Numbered from the stretch's first letter, positions 1-10,729 are shown. The stretch is DNA of 64,000 bases from Panax quinquefolius (GCA_020205615.1 JAINUW010000588.1:50871-114870), one strand, 5' to 3'. Program-made: numbers and translations. The notes: generated by a model not told the origin, from the sequence alone.

Positions 1-642
1 TACGTGAAAAACTAAGAAAATGTCTAATAATCCCCCTGACACCTGTCAGGAATCATTTTAAATCAAATACAACCTTTAAAATTTGGAAATAAAATAAAAC
101 ACATCAATGAAGATCAGGACATCGCAGTACTGCAAGGCTTTCTTCCAAAGATGATAGTCTCGCGGCCGCGAGACTTGCAGTAGGTTCATATGTTTGGCTG
201 ATCTCATGCGCGGGTGCACGCTCCATAGGCTTGTCTTTCTCGCGGTCGCGAGACTTGCAATAGCATCCAAGATCTGGCTGGGTAATCGCGCGGGCGCGCG
301 TTCTTAAGGCTATTTTGCCGCGCGGCTTGCAATCTGCAGATCCTGGTTCCTATTTTCCTACTGCTGCTATTGTTTGCTCAGTCATGCTTTATCTCCTTGC
401 ACCAATACAACTTCATGCCATGCATATCCCATCCTTTTACCTCGTTTCAAGCATCCATTTGCCTTATGCTCCATAACACCACCAAAATTGGCCGATTCCT
501 ACACTTATTCACCAAAAGGAGTTTTAAGAACGTGCAATGCAAATAAACATGAAATGCAGCTAAAACATACTAAAATGTACTTGAGATGGGCATAGTTCGC
601 ATGAATTGGTACTCCATAAGTAGGTAAAAATCCTACTTATCA
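1..642. mobile_element. Right-hand end of an unclassified dispersed repeat, possibly an LTR
   Basis: This stretch has no match to element A's other LTR, although the sequence from 643 onward aligns to 5832 onward. It ends in TATCA, compatible with the CA end of an LTR, and is followed by GGTGA, which also stands at the matching point of A's intact 3' LTR (5832-5836). The simplest reading is an element that extends left of the window and was inserted in A's 5' LTR. It contains three short GC-rich patches around 160-330 (CTCGCGGCCGCGAGAC and variants) in otherwise ordinary sequence. The family is not recognised and I see no coding domain. Confidence 0.4.
616..640. other. Perfect 9-bp hairpin at the repeat border
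   Basis: ATAAGTAGG (616-624) and CCTACTTAT (632-640) form a perfect stem with a 7-nt loop, two bases before the border with A's LTR. It could be a terminal structure of the left-hand repeat. There is no CTRR after it, which argues against a Helitron end. Confidence 0.5.
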
Positions 643-1199
643 GGTGATTCGATGATGTGGATTATTTATTAAGCTGAGTCCCAGCGATAAAAGTGATGAA
701 AAACCTTTTAAATCATAGAAGATAGTTGATTTTATTCCCTACTTAACTCTTCTAATGGATTACTTGTTCCGCTGCATTTAAACTTGTTAGTTATTATATT
801 TTATCAGTTTAACACTGTTGAAGGCTAACGATAAAGTATTCTGCATTATCTTAGTCATAATATTTCTTACTGGGCTAGTTGAGCTCACCCTTTCTTTCAC
901 TGTTCTCTTCGTGAAATGAGAACGAAATGGGACTAATGGGGAACAAAGTGTTTGGTCCTAGATGGTGCATTATTAGTCCTCACTATTTCGTGAAATAGTG
1001 TGACAATAATTGTAATGAGGACTCCTTTTGAGTTTGTATACTCTCTAGTAGATAATATTTGTATTCAAACTCATGCTTTATGTTTTGTCGTATTGCATAT
1101 TTACGATAACATTTGTATTATTAAGTTGTATTTGAATTCTGTACCATGTATCTGACGACTCAAGATGGGTGATGTATACCTAATTTTGGGGGCGTCACA
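643..1199 (+). repeat. Element A 5' LTR, right part only
   Basis: It aligns base for base to 5832-6385 with scattered differences and ends in GGGGGCGTCACA before the primer site. The left three quarters of this LTR are separated from it by the insertion ending at 642 and should lie left of the window. It carries the conserved TACTGGGC...GAGCTCACCC block at about 866-890. Confidence 0.85.
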
Positions 1200-1201
1200 G
1201 T

Positions 1202-1213
1202 TGGTATCAAAGC
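1202..1213 (+). promoter_or_regulatory. Primer binding site of element A (initiator tRNA-Met type)
   Basis: TGGTATCAAAGC lies just after the LTR end. It differs by one base from TGGTATCAGAGC, the complement of the plant initiator tRNA-Met 3' end, which primes minus-strand DNA synthesis in most plant Ty3/gypsy elements. Confidence 0.85.
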
Positions 1214-1386
1214 TTAGGGATATGATCCATGGCTAAGATGTGAGATTAGAACTAGGAGGGGAGAGACGAAGAATTCCTTCGCTAGTATAACCTACCTAAG
1301 TTTTTTGGTATTTAATTGGTTGGTCAGAATATAGGGATAATATGTTATATGTTAATTAACCTTTTGTTTTGTGGCAGTATCAGAAA

Positions 1387-2545
1387 ATGACATCTGAGAA
1401 TGTTGAGAATAGAAATAGAGCACAGGCGATCGTTGATTCACCACATATCAATAATCAGGATAATGTGCATCAGGAAGGCGACAATCCTCGTGCAAACAAC
1501 AACACTGACCAAATGATGAATGATGGAATGTTCAGAGGATTTATGCAATTCATGCAATAAAGAAAGCAGAGAGCGGCTCTGCCCAAAATGTAGGTGGAAA
1601 CACCGAAACTCGGGGACGGCCACCGCTAAACAGCTTCAAGGAGTTGGGACCACCGGAGTTTATGGAGAGCCAAAACCACTTAAGGCGGAAGCATGGATAA
1701 AGCAGATCACCAAGATATTTGATGTCTTGGGATGCTTCGAGGAGCAAAAAGGTTTCCTTCACGCCTTTTATGTTGCGAGGAGAGGCAGACATTGGTGGGA
1801 ATCGGTAAAGCGACTCAACCCGCCAAATCGAAGATGTCTTGGGAAAAGTTCCAAGAACTATTCAACGATAAGTACTTTTCGCGAAAGTATTCGTCATATA
1901 AAAGAGGTAGAATTCATCAAGTTGGAGCAAAATAATATGACTGTGTCGCAGTACGAAGCCAAGTTTGTCGAGTTGCCCCGGTTTGCGTCCCACTTGGTGG
2001 ATAATGAAGAGAAAATGACGTGAATGATTTTAAGAGGTTTGAAGCCGGAGATACGTCAACATCTTTTTTCTCATAAACTGTGTTTGTATTCAGATGTTGT
2101 AAATAGGGCTCAGTTAGTGGAGCGCGATAACGAGTCAACGCAACCAAAAGAGAGCAGCCGACAAAATGATAACACCAGTGAGAGCAGTCATCGAAGCAGT
2201 TACAACAAGCGTGGAGGGAATCAACAAGCCAGAAATGGTAACCACTTCGGTGGTAATCAAGGCCAAAACAATAAGAATGGACATTTCAAGAAGAGGAGAT
2301 TCAACAATGATGGAAAGACGCCAAAGACCAAAGACCCGTTGTTAAGGAAGGAGAACGACCACCTATCATATGCTTTAAATGCGGAGGGAAGGGACACATC
2401 AGTCCAAACTGCGTGATGCCGTCCAAAGCATGTTATAATTGTGGAAGAGAAGGTCGCTTAGCCCAATTTTTTCGTTCATCAAAAACAAGTTCAGCTAGGA
2501 TGGAGGCACCAAAGGATGTCCTAGACAAGCCAAAGCCAGTAGTTT
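1387..2545 (+). pseudogene. gag: Element A gag (broken)
   Basis: Gag would form the particle and bind the RNA. The ATG at 1387 follows a splice-acceptor-like GTGGCAG and opens a frame that stops at 1558 after FMQFMQ. The Gag core continues in another frame (EAWIKQITKIFDVLG, then LEQNNMTVSQYEAKF, about 1640-2023), with a further stop at 2021-2023. The tail is rich in Asn, Gln and Arg, then holds two knuckles. The first, CFKCGGKGHISPNC (TGC at 2371), is intact. The second, from 2431, has lost its His and last Cys (CYNCGREGRLAQFF). Several frame changes make it non-functional as read. Confidence 0.85.
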
Positions 2546-2599
2546 AAGAGAGAGCGTTTTTTTCAGTGACGAGGAACCTGAATAAAATTATCACTGTAT

Positions 2600-2978
2600 G
2601 TTAGTCATAAACTCTTGCGAAGTCTATACCGTGTTAGATACCGGGTTCTACTCACTCTTTTATTGCACCTAGTTGTGTTCAATGTTTGAAGTTAACTCGG
2701 AGAAGTTAGACTTTGATATATCTGTTTAAACTCGGTTGGGAGAAACCTTCGTTACCTCCACTATTTATAAATCTTGTTCAAATCAACACTTTCACGTTTA
2801 CTCGCCGATCTTATCTCTTTGAAAATACTTGCCTTTGATGTGATTTTTGGAAGCGATTGGTTAACTACTCATCATGCTTTTCGTAAGGTTGTTAACTTTC
2901 ATACTCCTAACCAACCTGTTATGCGAATTCAAAGTAACCAAACCACTAAAGTCAATTATTGTCATATCAAGCCATAAA
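2600..2978 (+). pseudogene. Element A protease and linker remnant
   Basis: VLDTG at about 2631-2645 is the aspartic protease active site, followed by a broken THSFIAPSC-like segment. About 170 bases later, LKILAFDVIFGSDWLTTHHA (2818-2877) is the usual end of the retropepsin domain in this clade. Frames change between the two blocks, so no full protease is encoded. Confidence 0.75.
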
Positions 2979-3159
2979 TAAAGAGCCCCGATCCTTTCGT
3001 TGTTGACTTTCTTGTGTGGAATGCACCGAAGCCAGACTTTTTGTAGGCAACGTCGTGAATGACGGTGACAAGTTGATATGTATCAATGTGACGTGCTATC
3101 CAAGTCTTGGATGAGAGTCACAGTTTTGAATGATATTTCTATTGTTAATAAATTTCCTG

Positions 3160-3927
3160 ACGTATTCTTGAAGACTTCTTAGCCTACCTCTAGAGCGTGA
3201 AATCGAATTTTGTATTGACCCCAGTATAAAACTCATTTCTAAAACCCTCAAATATTTTCTTCACCTAAAACGAACGTGTAATGTGTCAAAGACGTTGGCT
3301 CGAGCTGTTGAAGATTACGATAATACCATTCAATATCATCGTGGGAAAAATGAACGTGGTAGCTGACGCGTTGAGTAGAAGATCGTATGCGTTTACGAGT
3401 GTGATGTTGTTAACATAAAGACCCATTTCGTATAACTTACAAATGATGGAGATAGAGTTAAAGACTCTAGGGACCCACATGAAGATAACGAATATACAAT
3501 TAGAATAGACTTGAATCGATAAAGTTAAAGCTGCTCAAGCTACATACTCAAAGCTGATGAATGTGAAGAAGAAGGTTCAAGAGGGCGTTATTCTAGAAGC
3601 AAGAATCGATGAAGAGAGGAAATCTCAACCCTCGATTTTATTAGCCTATTTGAAATCCTTGATCGAGTAGGAACTGTGGCCTATAGACTCGTTTTACCGC
3701 CAAGTATGTCGCATGTTCATAACATTTTTTTCACGTATCAATGTTACGTAAATATGTGGACGACCCGAACCACATTATTGAATTAAAACTAGAAGACATA
3801 GCAGAAGATTTAACGTATGAGGAGCTACGTGTTAAAATCTTGGATAAGAAGGATCGTATTAACCACTCAAAGGTTATACCTCAAGAGTTAGAATTTGAAC
3901 TGAAGTCAAGGTACGTACGTACGTAAA
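3160..3927 (+). pseudogene. pol: Element A pol remnants: RT start, RNase H end, integrase/chromodomain-like tail
   Basis: The RT start (EREIEFCIDP...ISKT, 3185-3245) runs straight into the end of RNase H (KYFF-like, then a DALSRRSYA-like segment, 3250-3390). The whole RT palm with its FIDD motif is therefore missing; E's first interior has about 1.1 kb between the same points. A second jump at about 3610-3625 goes from the integrase N-terminal leader to the GPF-like segment (ILDRVGTVAYRL, about 3650-3695), skipping the DDE core. The last open stretch, 3741-3926, is the acidic VIELE-like chromodomain-side tail. Short shared runs such as GAAGAGAGGAAA at the second break suggest illegitimate recombination. 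Confidence 0.8.
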
Positions 3928-3946
3928 TTTCGAGGGCGAAATTTCA

Positions 3947-3960
3947 TAAGGAGGGGAAAT
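3947..3960 (+). promoter_or_regulatory. Polypurine tract of element A
   Basis: AAGGAGGGGAAAT ends immediately before the TG of the 3' LTR. It is the plus-strand primer site and matches the AAGGAGGGAGG tract of element E in position and sequence. Confidence 0.85.
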
Positions 3961-4388
3961 TGTGAAACCCCAGATTTTATGAATAAAGATTTAATTTTCT
4001 AAAATATTTTTTTAAAATTATGGTGTTGATTTGATGTAATGTTATAGTTGTGGGTAATATTTACAAATTTTTCAAAGTAAGCAAGTGGTTGTATAATATT
4101 CGATTGGTTGGGAATATTCTTTTTTGTTGGGAATATCCGTGACGATGGTACAATTATTGGTGGACCCTATAAATGTAATTATTATTATCGGACAGAGAAA
4201 GCGACAAAAATACTTTTATGAAAATAACGGCGGAAGTTTTACTGTTAAGCTGTTGAAACACACGGTGTTAAAAGTACGATGAATACGCTGTGGTTGCATA
4301 GTAGTACACCAGATTGATTATTGATGCTTATGTGAGAAGTCACTCAGTATTGTTCAATCGGGTATTCGGGACACTTTTCGTATCGGAG

Positions 4389-4535
4389 TACTATTCACGA
4401 GTTAATATTCATGAATTACTATTCACGAGTTACTATTCATGGGTTACTATTCACGAGTTACAATTCACGAGTTACTATTCATGAGTTACTATTCATGAGT
4501 TACTATTCACGAGTTACTATTCACGGGGTACTATT
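4389..4535 (+). repeat. 14-bp minisatellite in A's LTR
   Basis: About ten copies of TACTATTCACGAGT with ACG/ATG variation. The same unit recurs in all E, F and G LTRs (36448-36510, 43590-43686, 50278-50372, 53381-53447, 58612-58696, 63667-63725), so it is an inherited part of this LTR lineage just upstream of, or in, the leader. Confidence 0.9.
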
Positions 4536-4618
4536 GATCACCCATAAAATATATTTCTTTTCGGTCCAAATTATTTTTGGCTACAATATTATTCCATGAG
4601 GAGATGTGCTAATTTTTC

Positions 4619-4800
4619 AGACCGTTGGTTGAAGATATAATAGTAAATCAATATGGACCGCTGGTGGAAAGTTATAATAGTGAATCAATATGGATCGCTG
4701 GTTTAAAGTTTTAATAGTAAATCAGTATGGCCCGTTGCTTTAAGTTTTAATAGTAAATCAATATGGACCGTCCGTTTAAAAGTAAATCAATCTGGATCGT
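4619..4800 (+). repeat. 36-37-bp minisatellite in A's LTR
   Basis: Five diverged units built on GGACCGCTGGT...AATAGTAAATCAATAT, starting near 4621, 4657, 4694, 4730 and 4767. It lies directly upstream of the TATA box. Confidence 0.85.
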
Positions 4801-4832
4801 TCATGAATTAGTTATTATTCAGTCCATTTTCC

Positions 4833-4840
4833 TATAAATA
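4833..4840 (+). promoter_or_regulatory. TATA box of A's LTR promoter
   Basis: TATAAATA in the setting TTTTCCTATAAATAGAAGC, the same setting as the E-family LTR promoters (TTTTCCTATAAATAGGG). Transcription would begin about 30 bp downstream, inside the LTR. Confidence 0.7.
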
Positions 4841-5019
4841 GAAGCTCATTCCTTCATTATTTCTTACGAATTCACTGAAACTCTAGAGAGAAAAGTTATA
4901 GAGAAACTATAGAAAAGTATTCTACTACTTCCCTACTCTTATATTCAGTTTCTTTTACGGTAAGGGGTAATATTTCTTTTGTATTCATGAAGAGAACTTC
5001 TGTTATTTCGTTATTTATT

Positions 5020-5300
5020 ATTCTGTTGGAATAACCTCAGATCACGCGGGCTACCCTATACTTGGTGAAATTCTTACATTATTTCATTCTTTATTATTAT
5101 GTTGGAATATCATGTTCAAGGTTTTACACGGACCGGGTTCCATTATTTATTATATTGTTGAAATATCTCATGCATGCGTTTTTACGTGGGACCGGTTCCA
5201 TTCTTTATTATTACATTGGAATATCCTCGTCTGCATGCGTTTTTACGCCGGACCGGTTCCGTTATTTATTATTCATGTGGAATAACTCGCATGTGCGGGC
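5020..5300 (+). repeat. About 60-bp minisatellite in A's LTR
   Basis: Roughly four units with the pattern TTTTTACG, GGACCGGTTCC, then TTTATTATT and GTGGAATA. GGACCGG-like starts are near 5130, 5189 and 5250. Open frames seen here on the plus strand are only repeat readings. Confidence 0.8.
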
Positions 5301-5587
5301 CTATCGCATGCATGTTGATTTCTTTTATTATTCCATTTTTTATTATACTAAGTTGGTTAAAACTTTGACTTTTATACTCCATAAAATTAGTTGAATATCC
5401 TTGATATTTGCGCTTCATCCAGTATCTTTTCATGTATATATTCTTTTGAGCATTCTTGAATTTTACTCTAAAAAGCAGTATCATGTTGACAATTTGGACG
5501 TTATCAGTTCCTAGATAAATTAATTCTTGAACTTGTTTTATTGAATTCTTATATCATTGTCATCATCCTCATGTTTATATTTTGTCG

Positions 5588-5835
5588 AAAGTCATATGTG
5601 GCCTATAGTGCATAGATGGACTTGGTATGATTATGACCAGGGATTATTCGGTGTAATCATGACCGTAACGTTACAAATGATGTGGTAAAAGTCCTCATTG
5701 GCCCGTAGTGCATTGATGGATAGTTGTTGGCATAATCATGACCATTAATGAATACACGAATGTCCTTGGCCCGTAGTGTATGGATAATTTGTGGTCGTGA
5801 TACTAAAGAATATCCTTGGCTGTAGTGCAGGGGTG
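5588..5835 (+). repeat. Diverged tandem repeat (about 50-100-bp spacing) in A's LTR
   Basis: Four imperfect units begin with TTGGCCCGTAGTGCAT-like sequence (near 5598, 5695, 5767 and 5815), with ATCATGACC between them. The block occupies the same place as the CTTTGGC..AGTGCAAAGATGA repeats of the E LTRs (for example 36870-37010) and is probably their homologue. Confidence 0.65.
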
Positions 5836-6385
5836 ATTCGATCATGTGGATTATTTATTAGCTGAGTCCCAGCGATAAAAGTGATGAAAAATATTTTAAA
5901 TCATAGAAGATAGTAGATTTTTTTTCCTACTTGACTCTTCTAATGGATTGCTTGTTTCGCTGCATTTAAACTTGATAGCTATTATATTTTATCAGTTTAA
6001 CAATGTTGAAGGCTAACGATAAATTTTTCTGCATTATCTTAGTCATAATATTTCTTACTGGGCTAGTTGAGCTCACCCTTTCTTTCACTGTTCTCTTCGT
6101 GAAATGAGAACGATTTGGGACTAGTCAATGGGAACAGAGTGATGGTCCTAGATAGTGCAAGTAGTAGTCCTCACCATTACGTGAAATAGTGTGATAATAA
6201 TTGTAATGAGGACTCCTTTTGAGTTTGTATACTCTCTAGTAGACAATATTTGTATTCAAACTCACGCTTTATGTTTTGTCGTATTGCATATATGACAGTT
6301 GTATTATTAAGTTGTATTTGAATTCTGTACCATGTATTTGGCAACTCAAGATGGGTGATGTATACCTAATTTTGGGGGCGTCACA

Positions 6386-9300
6386 GTAACAACCCAGAAT
6401 TTTGGATTATCCAGAATTTAGGTTTAAAGAATTAGTTATTAATAAAAGGAATTTTTATTAATACTATTTTGTGCTATGTGTTTGTTAATCGTTCTATAAC
6501 CTAGGATGATTATATGTCGGGAGGATTCTGGCTACGAGCAAGATTTAACGAGTAAGAATTTTCAAGACGAAAATGAAAGTTTTTCGGGAACAAAATATTT
6601 TACGGGAAAAAAGACGAAATAGGCACTATCCATCCGTTTCTACTCAGAGATTTATTTTGAAATTCCGAGAAGTTATTGATTACGTAAAATGTTGAGACGT
6701 GATGAAATATTCAATAATATTTCAGTTATGGCAAAAACGAAGTTTTCGCCTACGGACTCAAAACCTAAGGGTTAGGAAAAGTGAGTTCCGAGAATGTAAT
6801 GAGTACATATAATAACTAGGGTTATTATGCATGAGAAATATGAGTATAATACTAGTTATTATACGAGTATAATACGAAGATTAGTATGACGTATAATACG
6901 AATATCGTACTAACGATATATGAAGAGAATACGGGAATCGAATGCGTAAAATACAATTAGTCTTAATGGACTTTGAGTTCATGGACTTTGTAGAATCCAA
7001 TTGGACTTGGATTATGTCAAGCCCAATGCTTGGTGAAATCAAGCCCAAGATAGGCCCAATAAGAATTAGGGTTAAGGCCCAAACCAAGAAAAGAAACCGC
7101 AGATCGAACCGATGGGTAAACGGATGGGTAAGAACCAATGGGGCAACCCATGGGGTGACCCATGGGCATGTGGGCCGACCACTTGGCCACCAAGTAAAGG
7201 TGGTGACCAAGTAAACTTGGTGGCTAAGAATAGGAATAGTAAGGAGGTTAAGGGGGCGAAATAAACGATTTGCGCTAAGCCTTGGTTTTCTATAAATAGA
7301 AAGCTTAAGTTCATTATTTTGAGATTTTGAAAATCCTACATTTGGTTGAGAGAGAGAGCTCGGATGAAGATGGAGAAGGAAGAGCGTGCGCATGAATGCT
7401 CGGATCAAAAGTGATCGTGAAATAGAAAAGATTGCAAATAGCCGGCTTTGTATAACGGAAGAGGATTAAAGAAGAACGGTAATCTAAACCCTAGTCTCTT
7501 CTAATATTTTCTTTAAGTTTAATATGTTTAAAATATAACTTAATGAGAATAAGAAGTAAAAGAGATTAGTAATGATTTCATATGGTTGAAATCATGAGAA
7601 AATGAAGAAATTAGAATTTGAAGTTTAGTTTATAAATTTCTTAAGGAGGTATAAGATTCGTAAGGATTTTGAGTGATCCGAATGAATTATATGAACGAGT
7701 AGGTGAAATAAGTAAGGAATAAACGTAGAAAATGTGAGTCGTAGACTCAAGAACGAACGAGTTCTGAGTTTAGATGACCGAATTACGGACGAACGAACGA
7801 AGAGCGTTAAAAACATAAAATGAACAAAGGGTGAAGATCAAGCCAATTGAATGGCACGGAACGGATTTAGAATGAATTTCTGCTCAATGGGTATTATAGT
7901 ACGTAAGATAAGGAAGAGAATGGCTTTGGAACAACCTTGTTCTGAGTTATAACGAAGGAGTTATGAGATCGCGAAGTAAGCATCTCAAAATTTAGTTAAC
8001 ACTTAAAGAAATTTTCTAGGGTTTAAGCTCGCTGCTACCGCAACAGAAGTCGAAGCTTTGAGAAGTGAAATGGCAATGGCTTAACTCTACCATAAACTTC
8101 TAGAGAGTGGCACCATGAAGGCGAGAAATAAAAAGGGTTTGGTAGCCGCAAATACTGCACCAAGGAAGAAGGTGAAGTAGGGCGCGCAGCAGCGTGATAG
8201 AGAGGAAGGGGGACGGCGCCACATCACCGGTGCGGGGAAATGCCCAGTAATGAGATTTTTAGTGCTCAATTACTGAGGGTTGTGCAAGAAAGAAATATGA
8301 ACATATAGTTCACCTAAAATAACACTTAATCAAGTGTTTTAAATCTTTAGTAAAGATTGAACGAAAAGATTGAATGGGATTAAAAGACAAAGAAGTTAAG
8401 CGATAGAGTACGTAACCGATATTCGGGGACCGTAGTCGCGATAAACGAACGTGAGGGATTTCTATGGTTGTGATTCCTTAGACGTTGAGCGACGAGGGTA
8501 ATGAATAACATTTTGATGTTATGTCATGGTGATGAGAGATAAGTGTAAAGCGTATAGACGCTATGAATGCAACGCAGTTGTGATGAACAATCGGTCTTAG
8601 CATACAACGAACCGTATGGCTTCGACATTAAGAACGAATAATGAACATGGGGTTCATGGGTTGGATAATGATTGAAAGCGATTTAAACCTTGAGTAAAGG
8701 TTGAAAGAGAGATTTAGAGACGAACTATGTAAACGTTGAATACGTAAACGATCCTCGTGAATCGTATTCGCGTCGAACGAATATTCTAAGTGTATAATGA
8801 TTGCATGACTTAAACCTTGACGAAGGTAGTAAGTAAGATATGATTTATCAAGGAAAGCCGTAACGAACGGTAATAGGATTAAAGAAAGTACGAGTGTGAG
8901 TCGGATAGAGAAAGTTTGAATGAATGTAAGCGTTGAACACTTTAGTCGACGTGAGAGTTGAGTGTATGCGGATTTTAAACGGGTAAAACCTACACCTCGT
9001 GTATGGTTTGACCGTAAGATAATGAAGAATGTTGTTTAACCGTGAACGGTGAAGAAACTAAGTTAAAGATAATAATGTATAACGTTAAGAAGCCGAGTTA
9101 ATAAGTATAACTTGGATAAACATTCCGAGTTGAAGGAACTAGACATTGTAAGGTATGAATAAGTTCATATGAAATGTTTAACATTATGACCTTATAGTAT
9201 TGACATTGAATGATCGTTTCGAGTATACAAAAGACTGTATGACTTAGACGATAAGAAATGAATCCTGAGGTATGGCATTTAGTTGCCAGAAAGCCGTAAG

Positions 9301-10714
9301 AAATAAGAATTTGACTTAACGAACATTATAGTTTAATGGTTCGTATAAGTTAAGAGAATTTAGGTTGTAGTACAAATGTAACTTTGATAGTTGACATATG
9401 GGAGTTGGGCTAAACAATTCCTTCAGAGAGCGAAGGTATATACAAAACTGGCAACCGATCTAACTCACTATGTGGGCAGTGTAGATGAGACGGGAACTTG
9501 TTTATTGGTTGTTTGTGGGAAACCACTCAGAGGACCTTATGGACTACTAGCAGAGAAGCGATGTATGTTGAGTCCTATAGAAGTTATAAGAAGAAGATAA
9601 GAATGTAAATCATCAAAGATGATAAACGTATTAAGTTAAGACATCTCCGTATGTCATGAAGCCGTAAACCGGTAGAAGAAAGTTAGTCGCGTAAGCTTAG
9701 ATTACAGGAGCGTGAACCCTAAGAATTAAAGTTAAATAAACAATGCATAAGTCAAGTATATGACTAATTGGTGTATGTGTTATTTCCTTATGTGCTACAT
9801 AGGAATTGGAATGAGCAGTTTAGCGTAAACTATAAGTTGTGCGTAAGGTAAGTTTCCTAACTTCATTCATACTATATGAATGCTAGTTTCTTAAACTTCT
9901 CAGATGTTAAACTTGAGAAGTTTTGTCTATGTGCATATGTGCTAAGTATGTACAAGGTGGTAGAACGTATGAGGCCTTGTGCCACAATTTGAACACTTTG
10001 GTGTTTCTATGAGATGAACTGTTCTGTGATTGAGTTGTTCAATACAAGTATGTTCTATTTATACATGAATCGTTATTGTTAAGTCTGTGCTAATGATTCT
10101 AGCCAGACAGAATGTGTATGAAAAAGGTAGAAGAATGAAAGTATTTCAAAGTGCATGTGAATGATGTTTTAAGATGATAGGAATCGAGACTATTCCTATT
10201 ATTCAAGCTGCTTCATAACCTTTGTTCGGTTATCAAAGTTCTGAAGAATGTTTAAACTCTTGAAGTTGTTTTATCAACTGTTATGACTTGTTGGGCAATT
10301 GAATGCTCACACTTGCTATAAATGAAAAACATTTTCAGCGAACGATGTTAGAAAGAACTTAAGGATCCCGTAAAGATCAAGATGATCGGTATCCAGACGA
10401 AGTGTCATTAAGTATATGAATGTGCGTGAAGAGCAAGTGAAAACTTGTAATATAGAATGATAGAATTAAACTATAGACTAGTTTAATGAACAGTTATGAA
10501 TCCTTGGTGGCGGATGAAAGTCACTCGTTTAAGATGTAAAGAATAATGTACTTATCATTATCTGTAATGAAAGAGGTTCTAAGGTTTCGAGAACCTGGGA
10601 TTTGAGAATGTATGTCATTATATTTAGCTATATAATGAAGTATGTTTGGAAGGAAATGGAATAGTGATACACGAGGTCCGGATCTAAAAGTAGGCCGGAA
10701 TTCGGGGCGTCACA
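6386..10714 (+). repeat. Element B 5' LTR (4.3 kb)
   Basis: It matches 31402-34865 closely along its first 3.1 kb and ends GGGGCGTCACA before the primer site. It has a TATA box at 7291, a splice-donor-like ACG|GTAATC at 7476-7484 and a TTGTTGGGCA...TGCTCAC block at 10286-10315. It lacks about 350 bp found in the 3' copy (32761-33109) and has diverged strongly in one patch (8030-8250). No coding potential is supported; antisense frames over the TGGG/CCCA-rich patch at about 7000-7330 are incidental. Confidence 0.85.
7291..7298 (+). promoter_or_regulatory. TATA box of B's 5' LTR promoter
   Basis: TATAAATA in TTTTCTATAAATAGAAAGC, followed within 60 bp by a short GA run. The same setting occurs at 32315-32322 in the 3' LTR, with a longer GA run. 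Confidence 0.7.
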
Positions 10715-10717
10715 GGT

Positions 10718-10729
10718 TGGTATCAAAGC
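10718..10729 (+). promoter_or_regulatory. Primer binding site of element B
   Basis: TGGTATCAAAGC follows the LTR end after GGT. It has one mismatch to the initiator tRNA-Met complement and is identical to A's site. Confidence 0.85.

Larger units (their letters stand above)
643..6385 (+). mobile_element. Element A: decayed Ty3/gypsy retrotransposon (Tekay-like chromovirus)
   Basis: In order: a partial 5' LTR, a primer site, a gag with zinc knuckles, a protease DTG, shredded pol pieces, a polypurine tract and a full 3' LTR. The order of fragments and the GPF/chromodomain-like tail are typical of plant chromoviruses, and the pol wording closely follows element E. The interior is only about 2.76 kb because the RT core and the integrase core have both been lost, so the copy is non-autonomous. 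The right end touches element B directly. Confidence 0.85.
3961..6385 (+). repeat. Element A 3' LTR (about 2.4 kb)
   Basis: It starts TGTGAAACCCC after the polypurine tract and ends GGGGGCGTCACA. It contains four minisatellite blocks, a TATA box at 4833 and a splice-donor-like ACG|GTAAGG at 4959-4965. Its last 550 bases match the 5' LTR and are also clearly related to the LTR ends of E, F and G, so A and E are sister subfamilies. Confidence 0.9.

Noticed and set aside
374..595. 73-codon frame near the left edge
   Set aside because: No motif, no supporting context, and it lies inside a dispersed repeat.
616..642. Helitron 3' end
   Set aside because: The hairpin is not followed by CTRR and no TC start is visible; an LTR end fits the flanking bases better.
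4389..4535. Regular short repeats that could suggest a CRISPR array
   Set aside because: The units are contiguous 14-mers without spacers, in a plant LTR.
5062..5394. Plus-strand open frame of 110 codons
   Set aside because: It reads across the 60-bp minisatellite of A's LTR; the protein repeat is a by-product.
6881..7408. Minus-strand open frame of 175 codons in B's 5' LTR, with a similar 203-codon frame at 31875-32486
   Set aside because: It recurs only because the two LTRs are copies. It lies over promoter sequence and a GA run, has no domain, and is antisense to the element.
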